DNA of 64,000 bases from an uncultured delta proteobacterium. GTDB taxonomy: Bacteria > Myxococcota_A > UBA9160 > JAFDET01. A program made the translations under genes and the position numbers. The stretch is taken from positions 1-64,000 of the forward strand of contig CAMYLJ010000013.1 in NCBI GenBank assembly GCA_947259215.1, read 5' to 3'. Under the pieces are notes generated by a model that ran no database searches, was not told the DNA's origin, and saw only the letters and a list, made by a program, of their open reading frames with translations. Below, in pieces: positions 7,734 to 17,848 of this stretch. The first letter of the stretch is position 1, and each line of letters begins with the position of its first letter.

Positions 7734-8929
7734 TGGCCCCGCGCCGCCACATCCTGGTGGTGGGCGCCTCCCTGGCCGGCCTGCGCGGCTGCGAGGCGCT
7801 GCGCCGCGAAGGCTACGACGGGCGGCTCACCCTGCTGGGCGCCGAGTCCCACGAGCCCTACGACCGCCCGCCCCTCTCCAAGCAGCTGCTGGCGGGCAGC
7901 ATGCAGCCGGCCGACGTGGCGCTGCGTCGCGATCCCTGGGACGACCTCGCCCTCGAGCTGCGACTCGGGGTGCGCGCCGAGCGCCTGGACCCGAACGCCC
8001 GCGAGGTGACCCTGGCCGGCGGCGAGCGCGTGGCCTACGACGGCCTGCTCATCGCCACCGGGGCCACACCGCGGAAGCTTCGCGGCGTCGCTCCGCTCGA
8101 GGGATTGCACGTGCTGCGCAGCCTCGACGACGCCCTGGCGATCCGCCGCGCTCTCGAGAAGGGCCCGCGGGTGGTGATCGTGGGAGGCGGCTTCATCGGC
8201 GCCGAGGTGGCGGCCACCTGCCGCTCCCTCGACCTCGAGGTGACCCTGGTCGAGGCCCTGGCCCAACCCTGCGTGCGCGGGCTGGGCGAGACCCTGGGCG
8301 CCGTCGTGGCGGACCTGCACCGGGACCACGGCGTCGACGTACGCCTGGGCGTCGGCGTGCAGGCGATCGAGGGAGCGGGACGTGTCGAGCGCGTGCGCCT
8401 GGACGACGGCAGCGCCCTCGCGGCGGACCTGGTGGTGGTGGGCATCGGCGTGGTGCCGGAAGTAGGCTGGCTCGAAGGATCCGGCCTCAGGCTCCGCGAC
8501 GGCGTGGTCTGCGACGCCAGCTGCGCCGCCGGGCCGCCGGAGGTGGTGGCCGCCGGCGACGTGGCGCGCTGGCACAACCCGCGCTTCGGCGAGGAGATGC
8601 GCGTCGAGCACTGGACCCACGCGGTCGAGCAGGCGGAGGCCTGCGCGCGACAGCTCCTCGGCGCCGGCGAGCCGTTCGCGCCCGTGCCCTACGTCTGGAG
8701 CGACCAGTACGACCGCAAGCTCCAGATCGCCGGGCGCGTCGGCGACGGGGACGACCTGCGCGTGGTGCAGGGGAGCTTCGAGGAACGGCGCTTCGTGGTG
8801 ATCGCGGGGCGTGGCGGGCGCCTCTCCGGCGTGGTCGGCATGAACCGGCCCGCGCCCGTCATGCGCTGGAAGCGCCGCATCGCCGACGGCATCTCCTGGG
8901 AAGAGGCGTTGGCGGCGGCAGAAGCCTAG
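7733..8929 (+). CDS. FAD/NAD-dependent ferredoxin reductase-type oxidoreductase
   Basis: A 398-residue flavoprotein of the BphA4/ferredoxin reductase family. The N-terminal FAD-binding motif is VVGASLAGLRGCEALR, followed by the characteristic PYDRPPLSKQLL. The NAD-binding motif VVIVGGGFIGAEVA lies in the middle, and the second FAD contact is VVAAGDVARW. The C-terminal reductase domain includes YVWSDQYD. It would pass electrons from NADH to a ferredoxin or Rieske partner of an oxygenase or P450, but no such partner is adjacent. Its stop codon overlaps that of the convergent AIR synthase-like gene at a CTAG palindrome. Confidence 0.9.
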   Translation: MAPRRHILVVGASLAGLRGCEALRREGYDGRLTLLGAESHEPYDRPPLSKQLLAGSMQPADVALRRDPWDDLALELRLGVRAERLDPNAREVTLAGGERVAYDGLLIATGATPRKLRGVAPLEGLHVLRSLDDALAIRRALEKGPRVVIVGGGFIGAEVAATCRSLDLEVTLVEALAQPCVRGLGETLGAVVADLHRDHGVDVRLGVGVQAIEGAGRVERVRLDDGSALAADLVVVGIGVVPEVGWLEGSGLRLRDGVVCDASCAAGPPEVVAAGDVARWHNPRFGEEMRVEHWTHAVEQAEACARQLLGAGEPFAPVPYVWSDQYDRKLQIAGRVGDGDDLRVVQGSFEERRFVVIAGRGGRLSGVVGMNRPAPVMRWKRRIADGISWEEALAAAEA

Positions 8930-9912
8930 GGCGCCAGGACCCGCGCCACCTCGTCGCGCTCGAAGCGCGCGAGCGGGGACCCGTCCTCGGTCCGAACGCC
9001 GCGGCCCGCCACGGCGCGACCGATCACGCGGGCGGTGAAGCCCGCCCCGGCCAGGCCGCGGCAGGCGGGCTCGGCCGCGTCCGCGGCGAAGCCCGCCAGC
9101 AGCGACCCGGACGCCAGCGCGCCCCACGGATCGGCGCCGGCCGCGCGGCAGAGGGCGCGGCCCGGCTCGAACCAGTCGACGGCCGCGGGATCCACGACCA
9201 GCGCCAGACCCGACGCTCCGGCCAGCTCCTCCAGCCCGGTGGCGAGGCCCCCCTCGGTCGGGTCGTGCAGCGCGCAGGCGCCGAGGCGCGCGGCCGCCAG
9301 CGCGGGGTCGACCACGGAGACGCCGGGATCGTCGAGGGCGGCTCTCGCGCGTTCGCGCAGGCGCGGCTCCACGGCCGCGGCCGCCGGCGACTCGGCCTCC
9401 AGCACCGCGGCGGCCTCGATCGGCACCGGACCCACCTGCACCACGGCATCCCCGGGCCGCAGTCCGCCCGTGGGCACGAAGTGGCCGTCGGGCGCAAAGC
9501 CCAGCATCTGGCCCACCACCACGGGTTGGCGCACCGCCACCGTCACCTCGCTGTGTCCCCCCACGAGCACCGCTCCCACGGCGTCGAGCGCCCGGCGGAT
9601 CCCGGCCAGCAACGCGCGCACATCGTCGGCGACGGTGCCTTCGGGCAGCAGCACGCTGGCGAGGAACCAGCGGGGCCGCACGCCCATCACCGCCACATCG
9701 TTGGCGTTGATCCAGACCGCGTGGGCGCCGACCTCGCTGCCGGTCAGGGTGATCGGGTCGGTGGCCGCCACCAGCACGCCGCCCCCGAGCGCGATCGCGC
9801 AGGCGTCCTCGCCGATCGCGGGACCCAGGAGGACCTCGGGCGCCTCCCTGGCGGCCTCAGCCAGGAGCTCGCGCAGGAGCGGCGCGGGGAGCTTGCCGGC
9901 GAACAGGCGCAT
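8926..9912 (-). CDS. AIR synthase-related protein (HypE-like)
   Basis: A 328-residue protein with the two-domain AIR synthase fold. The N-terminal ATP/metal part contains GPAIGEDACAI, ATDPIT and WINANDVAVMGVRPRW. The C-terminal part has a Gly-rich segment and HDPTEGGLATGLEELA, a hallmark of HypE/ThiL/SelD relatives. It lacks the C-terminal Cys used by true HypE and the Cys/Sec of SelD, and no hyp genes are nearby, so hydrogenase maturation is unlikely. Its substrate is unknown. The ATG at 9912 is the only good start. Confidence 0.75.
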   Translation of the reverse strand: MRLFAGKLPAPLLRELLAEAAREAPEVLLGPAIGEDACAIALGGGVLVAATDPITLTGSEVGAHAVWINANDVAVMGVRPRWFLASVLLPEGTVADDVRALLAGIRRALDAVGAVLVGGHSEVTVAVRQPVVVGQMLGFAPDGHFVPTGGLRPGDAVVQVGPVPIEAAAVLEAESPAAAAVEPRLRERARAALDDPGVSVVDPALAAARLGACALHDPTEGGLATGLEELAGASGLALVVDPAAVDWFEPGRALCRAAGADPWGALASGSLLAGFAADAAEPACRGLAGAGFTARVIGRAVAGRGVRTEDGSPLARFERDEVARVLAP

Positions 9913-9987
9913 GCGCGACGTGTAGCCCAGGCGTCGGCGCGCGGGCAGTCGCGGCGCCCTCGGCTGCGACGCTGCGGGCTGGCGGAG

Positions 9988-10782
9988 CTAGCGGCGCCAG
10001 CTTCCGGCGAGGATCAGGCCCGCGATGCCGCCGCCGAGCAGCAGCCAGGTTCCCGGCTCCGGGACCATGAAGGCCGGCAGGCCGAGCCCGTCCGTGAAGC
10101 GGATCGTGAACGAGGTGAAGACCGGCAGCAGGTTGTTGAGCGCCGACACGAACGTGGGCGTCACCAGGGTGAGCTGGCTGGCCGCCGAGCTCGTCGTGCC
10201 CGAGATCACCACGGTCGACGTCCCGCCTCCCGTCGTGGGCACGGCCACCATGGCGACCGAGGTGGTCCAGGGCGCTGCGTCGAAGGTGAAGGGCGTCGTC
10301 GTCGAGCCGCCCCGGCCGATCAGGGCCGCGTTCAGGTTTACCGGGATCACCACGACGCCCGGGATGATGGACACGTTGATGGTGCCGGTCAGGCCCATGA
10401 GGCCGCCGACTCCGGTCCCGTTCACGCAGGCCTGGTTCGTACCCGGCGGGCAGACCTCGCCCGGGATGTTGCCGCCCATCGGGGAGAAGGTGCCCGCCTG
10501 GTTCGCGATGCCCGTGGCGGCTCGGAGCTGCGCGATCGCCGTGGTGGTCGTCACCGGGATCACGATCGACGTCGCCAAGCTGATCGCGCCCGGCGCCAGC
10601 GAGATCGTCCCCAGGGCGTCATCGACGGTGACGTTGCCGGCGGTGGCGAACCCGATGCTCGGGAGCCCTGCCAGGCTGATGTTCATGCTGAGGATGGCGG
10701 GCCGGACCACCGGCGCCGCGTGGGCGGCGCTCCCGATCCCCGCGAAGGCCGCCAGGGCCAGGGCTGCGAGCAGCTTGCGCAT
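9988..10782 (-). CDS. PEP-CTERM sorting-signal secreted protein
   Basis: A 264-residue exported protein of unknown function. The N-terminus (MRKLLAALALAAFAGIGSAAHA) is a signal peptide. The body is rich in Gly, Thr, Val and Ile with no charged catalytic signature. The C-terminus ends VPEPGTWLLLGGGIAGLILA followed by GSWRR, i.e. the PEP motif, a hydrophobic helix and a basic tail recognised by exosortase. The start is placed at the ATG at 10782, just before the signal peptide; upstream codons in frame look non-coding. It is probably an envelope or extracellular-matrix protein. Confidence 0.85.
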   Translation of the reverse strand: MRKLLAALALAAFAGIGSAAHAAPVVRPAILSMNISLAGLPSIGFATAGNVTVDDALGTISLAPGAISLATSIVIPVTTTTAIAQLRAATGIANQAGTFSPMGGNIPGEVCPPGTNQACVNGTGVGGLMGLTGTINVSIIPGVVVIPVNLNAALIGRGGSTTTPFTFDAAPWTTSVAMVAVPTTGGGTSTVVISGTTSSAASQLTLVTPTFVSALNNLLPVFTSFTIRFTDGLGLPAFMVPEPGTWLLLGGGIAGLILAGSWRR

Positions 10783-11048
10783 CGAGTGGGCACTCCGCCT
10801 GCGCCGCGTCCTGACCTCCGGCCGCGGCAACCAGGAGCCGTATCGGCCGATTTCCCGAGCCGCTAAAGCCCCCCAGCGGCAGCTCGCGTACAGCTCCACC
10901 TCTCCCGCGTGCAGCCGGAGCCGCAAGCGCCCGCTGCGTTGGGGGGTTTCGCGCTCCGCGCAGGCGGGATGCCCGCCGGCTGCCGGCCGCGCGCCGCACG
11001 TCCGCCGATCCGCTTGCGCGCCCGGACGCGATCCCGTTTCCTTCGCCC

Positions 11049-13001
<1,953 letters not shown>

Positions 13002-13037
13002 CTGGCGCGCGCGGGGCGGGGGCTTTGCGGAAGGCTC

Positions 13038-13973
13038 TCAACCCTCCCAGTAGCGGCGCAGCGCCACGGCGTCGTCGAGCAACGCTGCGACGTCGACCGT
13101 CTCATGCCAGTCTCCGCCGCGCAGCTCGCGGAAGGCTCGGGCCACGTTCAGTACGAGACGCTCGGGCTGGGTCCAGCGGGCGTAGGGTCCCGGGTCGATT
13201 TGCTTGGCGGCCTCCAGCGGCGACAGCTCGCGCACCGCCAGGCGCGCGCACTCGTCGTAGACGAAGCGCAGGTAGTCCCGCATCTCGAGGGCGCCCTCGG
13301 GCCCGCAAGGCTCGCCGTGCCCGGGCACGATCCACTCGGGCTCGAGCGCGGCGATCCGCTCCAACGCCTGGCACCAGCGCTCCGTCGTCCCCTCCCAGCC
13401 GATGGGCGTGCAGTGGTGGAAGAGGATGTCTCCCGCGAACACCACGCCGTCTTCGGGCAGATGGACCACCAGATCGCCTCCGGTGTGGGCCGGGCCGACG
13501 TAGAGCAGGTGCGCCGGGCGTCCGGCCAGGTCGAGCTCGAGGCCGGCGTCGTCCACGAGCCGGTTGGGCGGCGTCACCTCGACCTCCGAGAAGTCGAAGT
13601 CCCGCACGTCCTCGGCGAACCAGCGCATGCCGGGCGGCAGGTCGTCCCGGCCCGCCAGGGCCGCCAGCATTCCCGGCTGGAGATCGCGCTGCATGGCCTC
13701 CGCGCAGAAGCGGTGACCCAGGATCTCCGCGTCGCGCAGAAGCTGGTTGCCCCAGCAGTGGTCCGAGTTGTGGTGCGTGTTCACCAGCCGGCGCGGCGGC
13801 TCGGGGTGCACGCCCGCAAAGCCTGCGAGCATGCGCCGCGTGTGGGCCACGTCCATGAGCGTGTCCACCACGAGTCCGCCACCGCGGGCCACGAATCCCG
13901 CGTTGCTCCAGCCCCAGCCCCGGTCGGGCTGAAGCCAGGCGTAGATGTCGGCGGCGATCCGTCGCAGCTCCAC
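13038..13973 (-). CDS. MBL-fold metallohydrolase
   Basis: A 311-residue metallo-beta-lactamase-fold hydrolase. The metal motif is [11 protein letters not shown], in which Asn replaces the second His of HxHxDH, a variant common in one MBL subgroup. Later ligands are [20 protein letters not shown] and VPGHGEPCG. The GTG at 13973 is used because AGGAGG lies 7 nt upstream; the frame extends to 14099 but that part overlaps the divergent GST promoter. No signal peptide is apparent. The substrate is unknown; lactone, thioester or related hydrolysis is plausible. Confidence 0.85.
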   Translation of the reverse strand: MELRRIAADIYAWLQPDRGWGWSNAGFVARGGGLVVDTLMDVAHTRRMLAGFAGVHPEPPRRLVNTHHNSDHCWGNQLLRDAEILGHRFCAEAMQRDLQPGMLAALAGRDDLPPGMRWFAEDVRDFDFSEVEVTPPNRLVDDAGLELDLAGRPAHLLYVGPAHTGGDLVVHLPEDGVVFAGDILFHHCTPIGWEGTTERWCQALERIAALEPEWIVPGHGEPCGPEGALEMRDYLRFVYDECARLAVRELSPLEAAKQIDPGPYARWTQPERLVLNVARAFRELRGGDWHETVDVAALLDDAVALRRYWEG

Positions 13974-14058
13974 GCCGTTTCCTCCTGGTCCGGCAGCATA
14001 CCCCCTGAACCCGTCGACCGGGGCCCTCTTCCCGCGCCCCGCGTCCAGGAGGCCCCCC

Positions 14059-14673
14059 GTGATCCGACTCCACACCGCCGGTACGCCCAACGGCCGCAAG
14101 GCCTCGATCGCCCTGGAAGAGCTCGGCCTCGACTACGAGGTGCGGCGCGTCGACCTGGAGGCCGAGGAGCAGCGCGCGGAGGCCTTCCTGCGCCTCAATC
14201 CCAACAACAAGATCCCGGTCCTCGAGGACGACGAGCGGGTCGTCTGGGAGTCGGGCGCGATCCTGCTGTACCTGAGCGAGCGCTACGGCGAGGGCGTGAT
14301 CCTGCCCAAGGATCCGGCGCGCCGGATCGAAGCGATCCAGTACGCCTTCTTCCAGGCCGGCGGGATCGGCCCGAACCTGGGCCGGCTGGGCCAGGCGTTG
14401 CGGGCGCCCGAATCGGCGCGCAGCCCGCACTGGATCGAGGTCTTCCGCAAGGAGACCGAACGGCGGGTAGGCGTGCTGGAGCGCTTCCTGTCGGACAGCC
14501 GGGAGTACCTGGCGGGCGAGTACTCGATCGGCGACATCATGCACTACCCGTGGCTGCGGGTCCCGCTCGACCTGAAGGCCCCCGAGCTCACGCGCCGGCC
14601 TCGCGTGGTGGCCTGGATGGAGCGGATCGCCGCCCGTCCGGCGGTCGCACGCGGCATGCAGCTACCCGGCTGA
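14059..14673 (+). CDS. Glutathione S-transferase family protein
   Basis: A 204-residue cytosolic protein. The thioredoxin-like N-terminal domain (IRLHTAGTPNGRKASIALEE) contains the glutathione-binding segment KIPVLEDDE followed by WESGAILLYL. The all-helical C-terminal domain includes YLAGEYSIGDIMHYPW. The pattern resembles the Ure2p-like/YfcG group. The GTG at 14059 has AGGAGG 6 nt upstream and is chosen over a frame opening at 13945. It is divergent from the MBL hydrolase with an 85-bp gap, which suggests the two may share regulation. Confidence 0.9.
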   Translation: MIRLHTAGTPNGRKASIALEELGLDYEVRRVDLEAEEQRAEAFLRLNPNNKIPVLEDDERVVWESGAILLYLSERYGEGVILPKDPARRIEAIQYAFFQAGGIGPNLGRLGQALRAPESARSPHWIEVFRKETERRVGVLERFLSDSREYLAGEYSIGDIMHYPWLRVPLDLKAPELTRRPRVVAWMERIAARPAVARGMQLPG

Positions 14674-14736
14674 TCGGCGGCAGCGAGGCCTGGGGCGGAT
14701 CTCAACCCGCCCGGCGGGAACGCCGAAAAGACGCCC

Positions 14737-15099
14737 ATGGCACGTCTCGCCGCCGCCCTGCTGGCCGCCTGCCTGGCCTCCGGCTGCTTCGTCGTCGAAG
14801 AGATCGACAAGGGCCAGAAGTACATGGATCAACACGCCGACGTGGACAAGCGCAAGGCGGTCGAGGAAGAGAAGGCGGCGGCGGAGCAGGCCAAGAAGAG
14901 CGACCAGGGCCCCGGCGTCACGGATCGGATGCGCGGCTGGTGGGACGAGCGCCAGGACGATCAGGCGCGGGCGGCCGACAGTGGCCCTGGCGCGCACCCC
15001 GACGACAAGCCCGGACGCTGCGAGCTGAACGGCAGCACCCAGTTCATGCGCAAGTTCGACTGCCAGCTCCGCGGCGGAACCTACACGCCCCTGTCCTAG
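14737..15099 (+). CDS. Small lipoprotein, unknown function
   Basis: A 120-residue lipoprotein. The signal peptide MARLAAALLAACLASGC ends in a lipobox (LASG-C17). After it comes a highly charged Lys/Glu/Ala stretch (about residues 34-56), which may be helical. A short C-terminal region has two Cys (GRCELNG and FDCQLRGG) that could form a disulfide. I do not recognise a family. It is convergent with the next gene, their stop codons sharing one CTAG. Confidence 0.7.
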   Translation: MARLAAALLAACLASGCFVVEEIDKGQKYMDQHADVDKRKAVEEEKAAAEQAKKSDQGPGVTDRMRGWWDERQDDQARAADSGPGAHPDDKPGRCELNGSTQFMRKFDCQLRGGTYTPLS

Positions 15100-15767
15100 A
15101 CGCGCCGGGCGCGACGGGCCAGCCCCACGAGCGCCGCGCACACGAGCCAGGCGGCCGCCGGCTCCGGAACGACCCCCCGCGTGCTGCCGAAGGCGTGCTG
15201 CACCAGGCCGGCGGTGTGCATGGCGCCCCGCTTCTGGCCGAGCTTGATCTGCTCCACGATGGTGAGCACGGTCTGCTCGTCGAAGGTCGAGCCGTCGGAT
15301 TCGCCCAGGCCCGCCTTCAGGATGCCCAGCTTCCGGCGCCCCGCCTTGAGCTTCTGCTTGAGCTTGCCGGCACCGAGGAAGGGATCCTGCGCGCGCAGGG
15401 CCACGCTCGCACCGGTCAGGCCTCCGATCACGCTCGCTCCGCCCAGGCTGCTGACCGCGCCGCCCTGCACGGGTCCAGCGACGGAGGCCGTGTACGAGAG
15501 CTTCAGCTTGGCGAGGCCTGCGCCCGAGACGTCGACGTCGAAGCCGGTTCGGGTGCCGGTCACGAGGTAGCTCGAAAGGTCCTTGTTGGCCTTCTTCCCA
15601 CCCCTGATCTTGATCGCGAAGTCACCGAGGACGATTCCGCTGCCGGTGGTGATGGAGCCCCCGTCCGCCAGATCCTGGAGGCTCAAGGCGGACGCCCCGG
15701 GCCCCGCGAGAGCCAGCGCCAACCCCACTCCAACCGCTGCCCCGAACCACCGCTTCGAGCACCGCAT
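15096..15767 (-). CDS. PEP-CTERM sorting-signal secreted protein
   Basis: A 223-residue exported protein. The signal peptide starts MRCSKRWFGAAVGVGLALAL. The body has a Ser/Gly-rich N-half and a Lys-rich middle (KLKQKLKAGRRKLG). The C-terminus ends VVPEPAAAWLVCAALVGLA then RRARRV, a PEP-CTERM tail. The start is set at the Met preceding the signal sequence; the frame extends about 16 codons upstream without a plausible initiation signal. Upstream, 15810-15832 holds an 8-bp inverted repeat (AGCCACGA / TCGTGGCT, 7-nt loop). Function unknown. Confidence 0.8.
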   Translation of the reverse strand: MRCSKRWFGAAVGVGLALALAGPGASALSLQDLADGGSITTGSGIVLGDFAIKIRGGKKANKDLSSYLVTGTRTGFDVDVSGAGLAKLKLSYTASVAGPVQGGAVSSLGGASVIGGLTGASVALRAQDPFLGAGKLKQKLKAGRRKLGILKAGLGESDGSTFDEQTVLTIVEQIKLGQKRGAMHTAGLVQHAFGSTRGVVPEPAAAWLVCAALVGLARRARRV

Positions 15768-15953
15768 CGCAGCCGTCCTCCTCTGCCCTCCGGGCATCCT
15801 GAGTCCTCGAGCCACGAGATGAAGTCGTGGCTTCTGAGCATGAGTGGTGCGGGGACACGAGAAGTCGCAACCGGAGCGGGGTACTGGAGCAAGACGGGCC
15901 CGGAGCAGGCTCGCTGCTGGCAGCCGGGCACCCGGGCGCTATCCACCGGCCCC

Positions 15954-16295
15954 ATGGATTCCGGGACTTCCGCGCGCGCGCCGGAGCTGGCGGGCTTCCA
16001 GCGGCGCCACCTGCGCGCCCTGGCCCACCCCCTGCGTCCGCTGGTGCAGGTGGGAGCCGGGGGAGCCAGCGCGTCGGTGCTGGCGGCGGTGAACGCCGCC
16101 CTCGGCGACCACGAGCTCGTGAAGGTCCGGCTGCGGGAGCCCGCAGACAAGCGGACTCTCGCGCGAGCCCTGGCCGAAGGCAGCGGCTCCGCCCTGTGCG
16201 GCGTCGTCGGCCACACCGTGATCCTCTACCGCCCCCATCCCGAGCGGCCGCGGATCGAGCTGCCGACCCGCCCCCGGAGCTCCGGCGGCGGCTAG
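15954..16295 (+). CDS. yhbY: YhbY-type CRM-domain RNA-binding protein
   Basis: A 113-residue protein consisting of one CRS1/YhbY (CRM) domain. The family pattern is clear: LAGFQRRHLRALAHPLRPLV, a GAGGAS loop (GxxG), DHELVKVRL, and GHTVILYRPHPERPRIELP at the end. YhbY proteins bind 23S rRNA and pre-50S particles and assist ribosome assembly. The ATG at 15954 gives a short N-terminal extension before the domain, and no strong ribosome-binding site decides the start. Its TAG stop overlaps the convergent gene's stop at CTAG. Confidence 0.9.
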   Translation: MDSGTSARAPELAGFQRRHLRALAHPLRPLVQVGAGGASASVLAAVNAALGDHELVKVRLREPADKRTLARALAEGSGSALCGVVGHTVILYRPHPERPRIELPTRPRSSGGG

Positions 16296-17236
16296 GGCTG
16301 GCAGCCGAGGGTCGAGACGAACCCCGTCGCGGGCGCGCCGGCGGCGATCCACTCCTCGATCAGGCGGATCTGGGAGCCCTTCAGGCGCTTCAGTCCCAGG
16401 GGCATGCGCGACCCTTCGTTGGAACCGAGCTTGCCGCGCAGCTTGTCGATCAGGAAGCTGTTGCCCGGGTTCCCCGGGTCGACCCGGAGCTTGCCGGCCG
16501 CGGCCGCGGCCGCGTTGTTGGGCGCGACGCCGACGAGGAAGCTCAGGGTCTCGCCGGGCGCGAACGACAGGTCGTGCAGGGGACCCACCGTGCTGTGGCA
16601 GGTGTCGCGCCCGCAGCCCGGGGTCAGGATGTGGCGCTGGATCTGGTCGAACGTGGAGGTGACCGTGTCGCACGGGCTCGTGGCGGTGTCCGGCAGGCAC
16701 TGCATGCCGAGCTTGTCGCTGTCGTCCACGCGGCCCCGGGCGTGGGTCCGCAGGTTCTTCTTCATCTTCTGATACTTCGCCTTGCGCTTCGCAACCCGGA
16801 CCGGAAGCACGAGCTCGATGCCGACCGTACCGCTGCAGACATCGGTCTGGTTCGCCGTCACCGGCAGCGCGAAGGCGTTGACCGCGTCCTCGAGGGCCTG
16901 GAAGTCGAAGTCGTGCCGGGCGTCGGTGTCGGGCTGCACGTTCTCCACGCTGAAGCGATCGATGCGATCGGGCCCGCACTTGGGCAGGGCCGGGTCGCTG
17001 ACGTTCACACATACTTCGACCTGGAACTGACACACGCCGGTCGTCGGGTCGGAGTCGCAGGTCGGGTCGTTGTCGACGCAGCGGACCTTCTTGGGCTTCT
17101 TGGCAGGAAGGTTGGCGGGCGCATTGAACTCGGCGAGGCAGTCGGTCGACTTCGAGCCGCCTCCGGCGACCTGGGCGGCGGCCGGCTGCGCAACGAGCAA
17201 CAGGACGGAAAACGCGGCGAGCAGAAGACAACGCAT
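16292..17236 (-). CDS. Secreted Cys-rich protein with CX4CH cytochrome-like motif
   Basis: A 314-residue exported protein (signal peptide MRCLLLAAFSVLLLVAQPAA). Cysteine-rich segments (DNDPTCDSDPTTGVC and similar) precede a domain starting HILTPGCGRDTCHS. There C-GRDT-CH is a CX4CH variant of the haem-binding CXXCH, followed near the end by MPLGLKRLKGSQIRLIEEWI. That pairing is typical of planctomycete/deltaproteobacterial cytochrome-c-like domains, where the Met could be the distal ligand. It may bind haem in the periplasm or on the surface, but this is unproven. It is convergent with yhbY, the stop codons sharing CTAG. Confidence 0.65.
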   Translation of the reverse strand: MRCLLLAAFSVLLLVAQPAAAQVAGGGSKSTDCLAEFNAPANLPAKKPKKVRCVDNDPTCDSDPTTGVCQFQVEVCVNVSDPALPKCGPDRIDRFSVENVQPDTDARHDFDFQALEDAVNAFALPVTANQTDVCSGTVGIELVLPVRVAKRKAKYQKMKKNLRTHARGRVDDSDKLGMQCLPDTATSPCDTVTSTFDQIQRHILTPGCGRDTCHSTVGPLHDLSFAPGETLSFLVGVAPNNAAAAAAGKLRVDPGNPGNSFLIDKLRGKLGSNEGSRMPLGLKRLKGSQIRLIEEWIAAGAPATGFVSTLGCQP

Positions 17237-17390
17237 CCCTGAAGGATTCGGCCAGGCGCCGCACGCCCGCCGTGAGCGGCGTCACCGAATCCATGCTCGC
17301 TGCGAGCGGACTGCCCGCTGCGTGCATGCGGACTGCGCGCGCCCTGCCGGCACGTCGCCGCCGGGCCCTGGTAGGGTACGCTGGGGCGTG

Positions 17391-17804
17391 ATGCCCGACG
17401 CATGCGCCCACTGGACGCTGCCGCGGATCGTCGGGTTCGAACGCGCCGCGTGGCTGCTGCTCACGGGCACCCGCGTCCGCGGGCGCGAGGCGGTGGAGCT
17501 CGGGCTCGCCCTGCGCGCCCTCCCCGCCGCCGCCGTCCTGCCCGCCGCCCTCGAGATCGCCCGGGACGTGGCGGACCACACCGCGCCCCTGTCGGTGGCG
17601 GTGACGAAACGCCTGCTCTGGCAGAGCCCGAGCCTGGACCGCCAGGAGGTAGAGCGCTTCGAGATCGAGCTGCACCACCACCTGCTGGGAAGCCCGGACG
17701 CCAGCGAGGGCGCCGCGGCCTGGCTGGAGCGGCGCCTGCCGCGCTGGACACGCTCTCTCGCGCGCGACTGGCCTGCGTGGCCCGCACGCACGCGAGACCC
17801 GTGA
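17391..17804 (+). pseudogene. Enoyl-CoA hydratase/isomerase remnant (C-terminal half)
   Basis: 137 codons matching the second half of crotonase-fold enoyl-CoA hydratases: GVMPDACAHWTLPRIVG, LLLTGTRVRGREAVELGLA, then the C-terminal helices with HTAPLSVAVTKRLLW. Intact relatives are about 260 residues. The N-terminal half is missing, including the CoA-binding and oxyanion-hole segments normally before the GVMPD region. The resemblance stops abruptly at about 17383; upstream DNA is the promoter side of the divergent secreted protein. An ATG at 17391 could allow expression of the fragment, but it could not be a complete hydratase. Confidence 0.7.
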
Positions 17805-17848
17805 GGCCCCGGACTGGCCGCCCGGGGGGGCAGTGGTAGTCTCCGGCG

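Noticed and set aside
6732-9127. Large minus-strand reading frames over the tetR-hydrolase-reductase operon
   Set aside because: Their translations are low-complexity Arg/Gly/Ala/His sequence with no domain signal, while the plus strand encodes three clear families.
8926-9912. SelD (selenophosphate synthetase), which would support the selenoprotein
   Set aside because: It is an AIR synthase-fold protein but lacks the N-terminal Cys/Sec and Lys motif of SelD and reads closer to HypE-like proteins.
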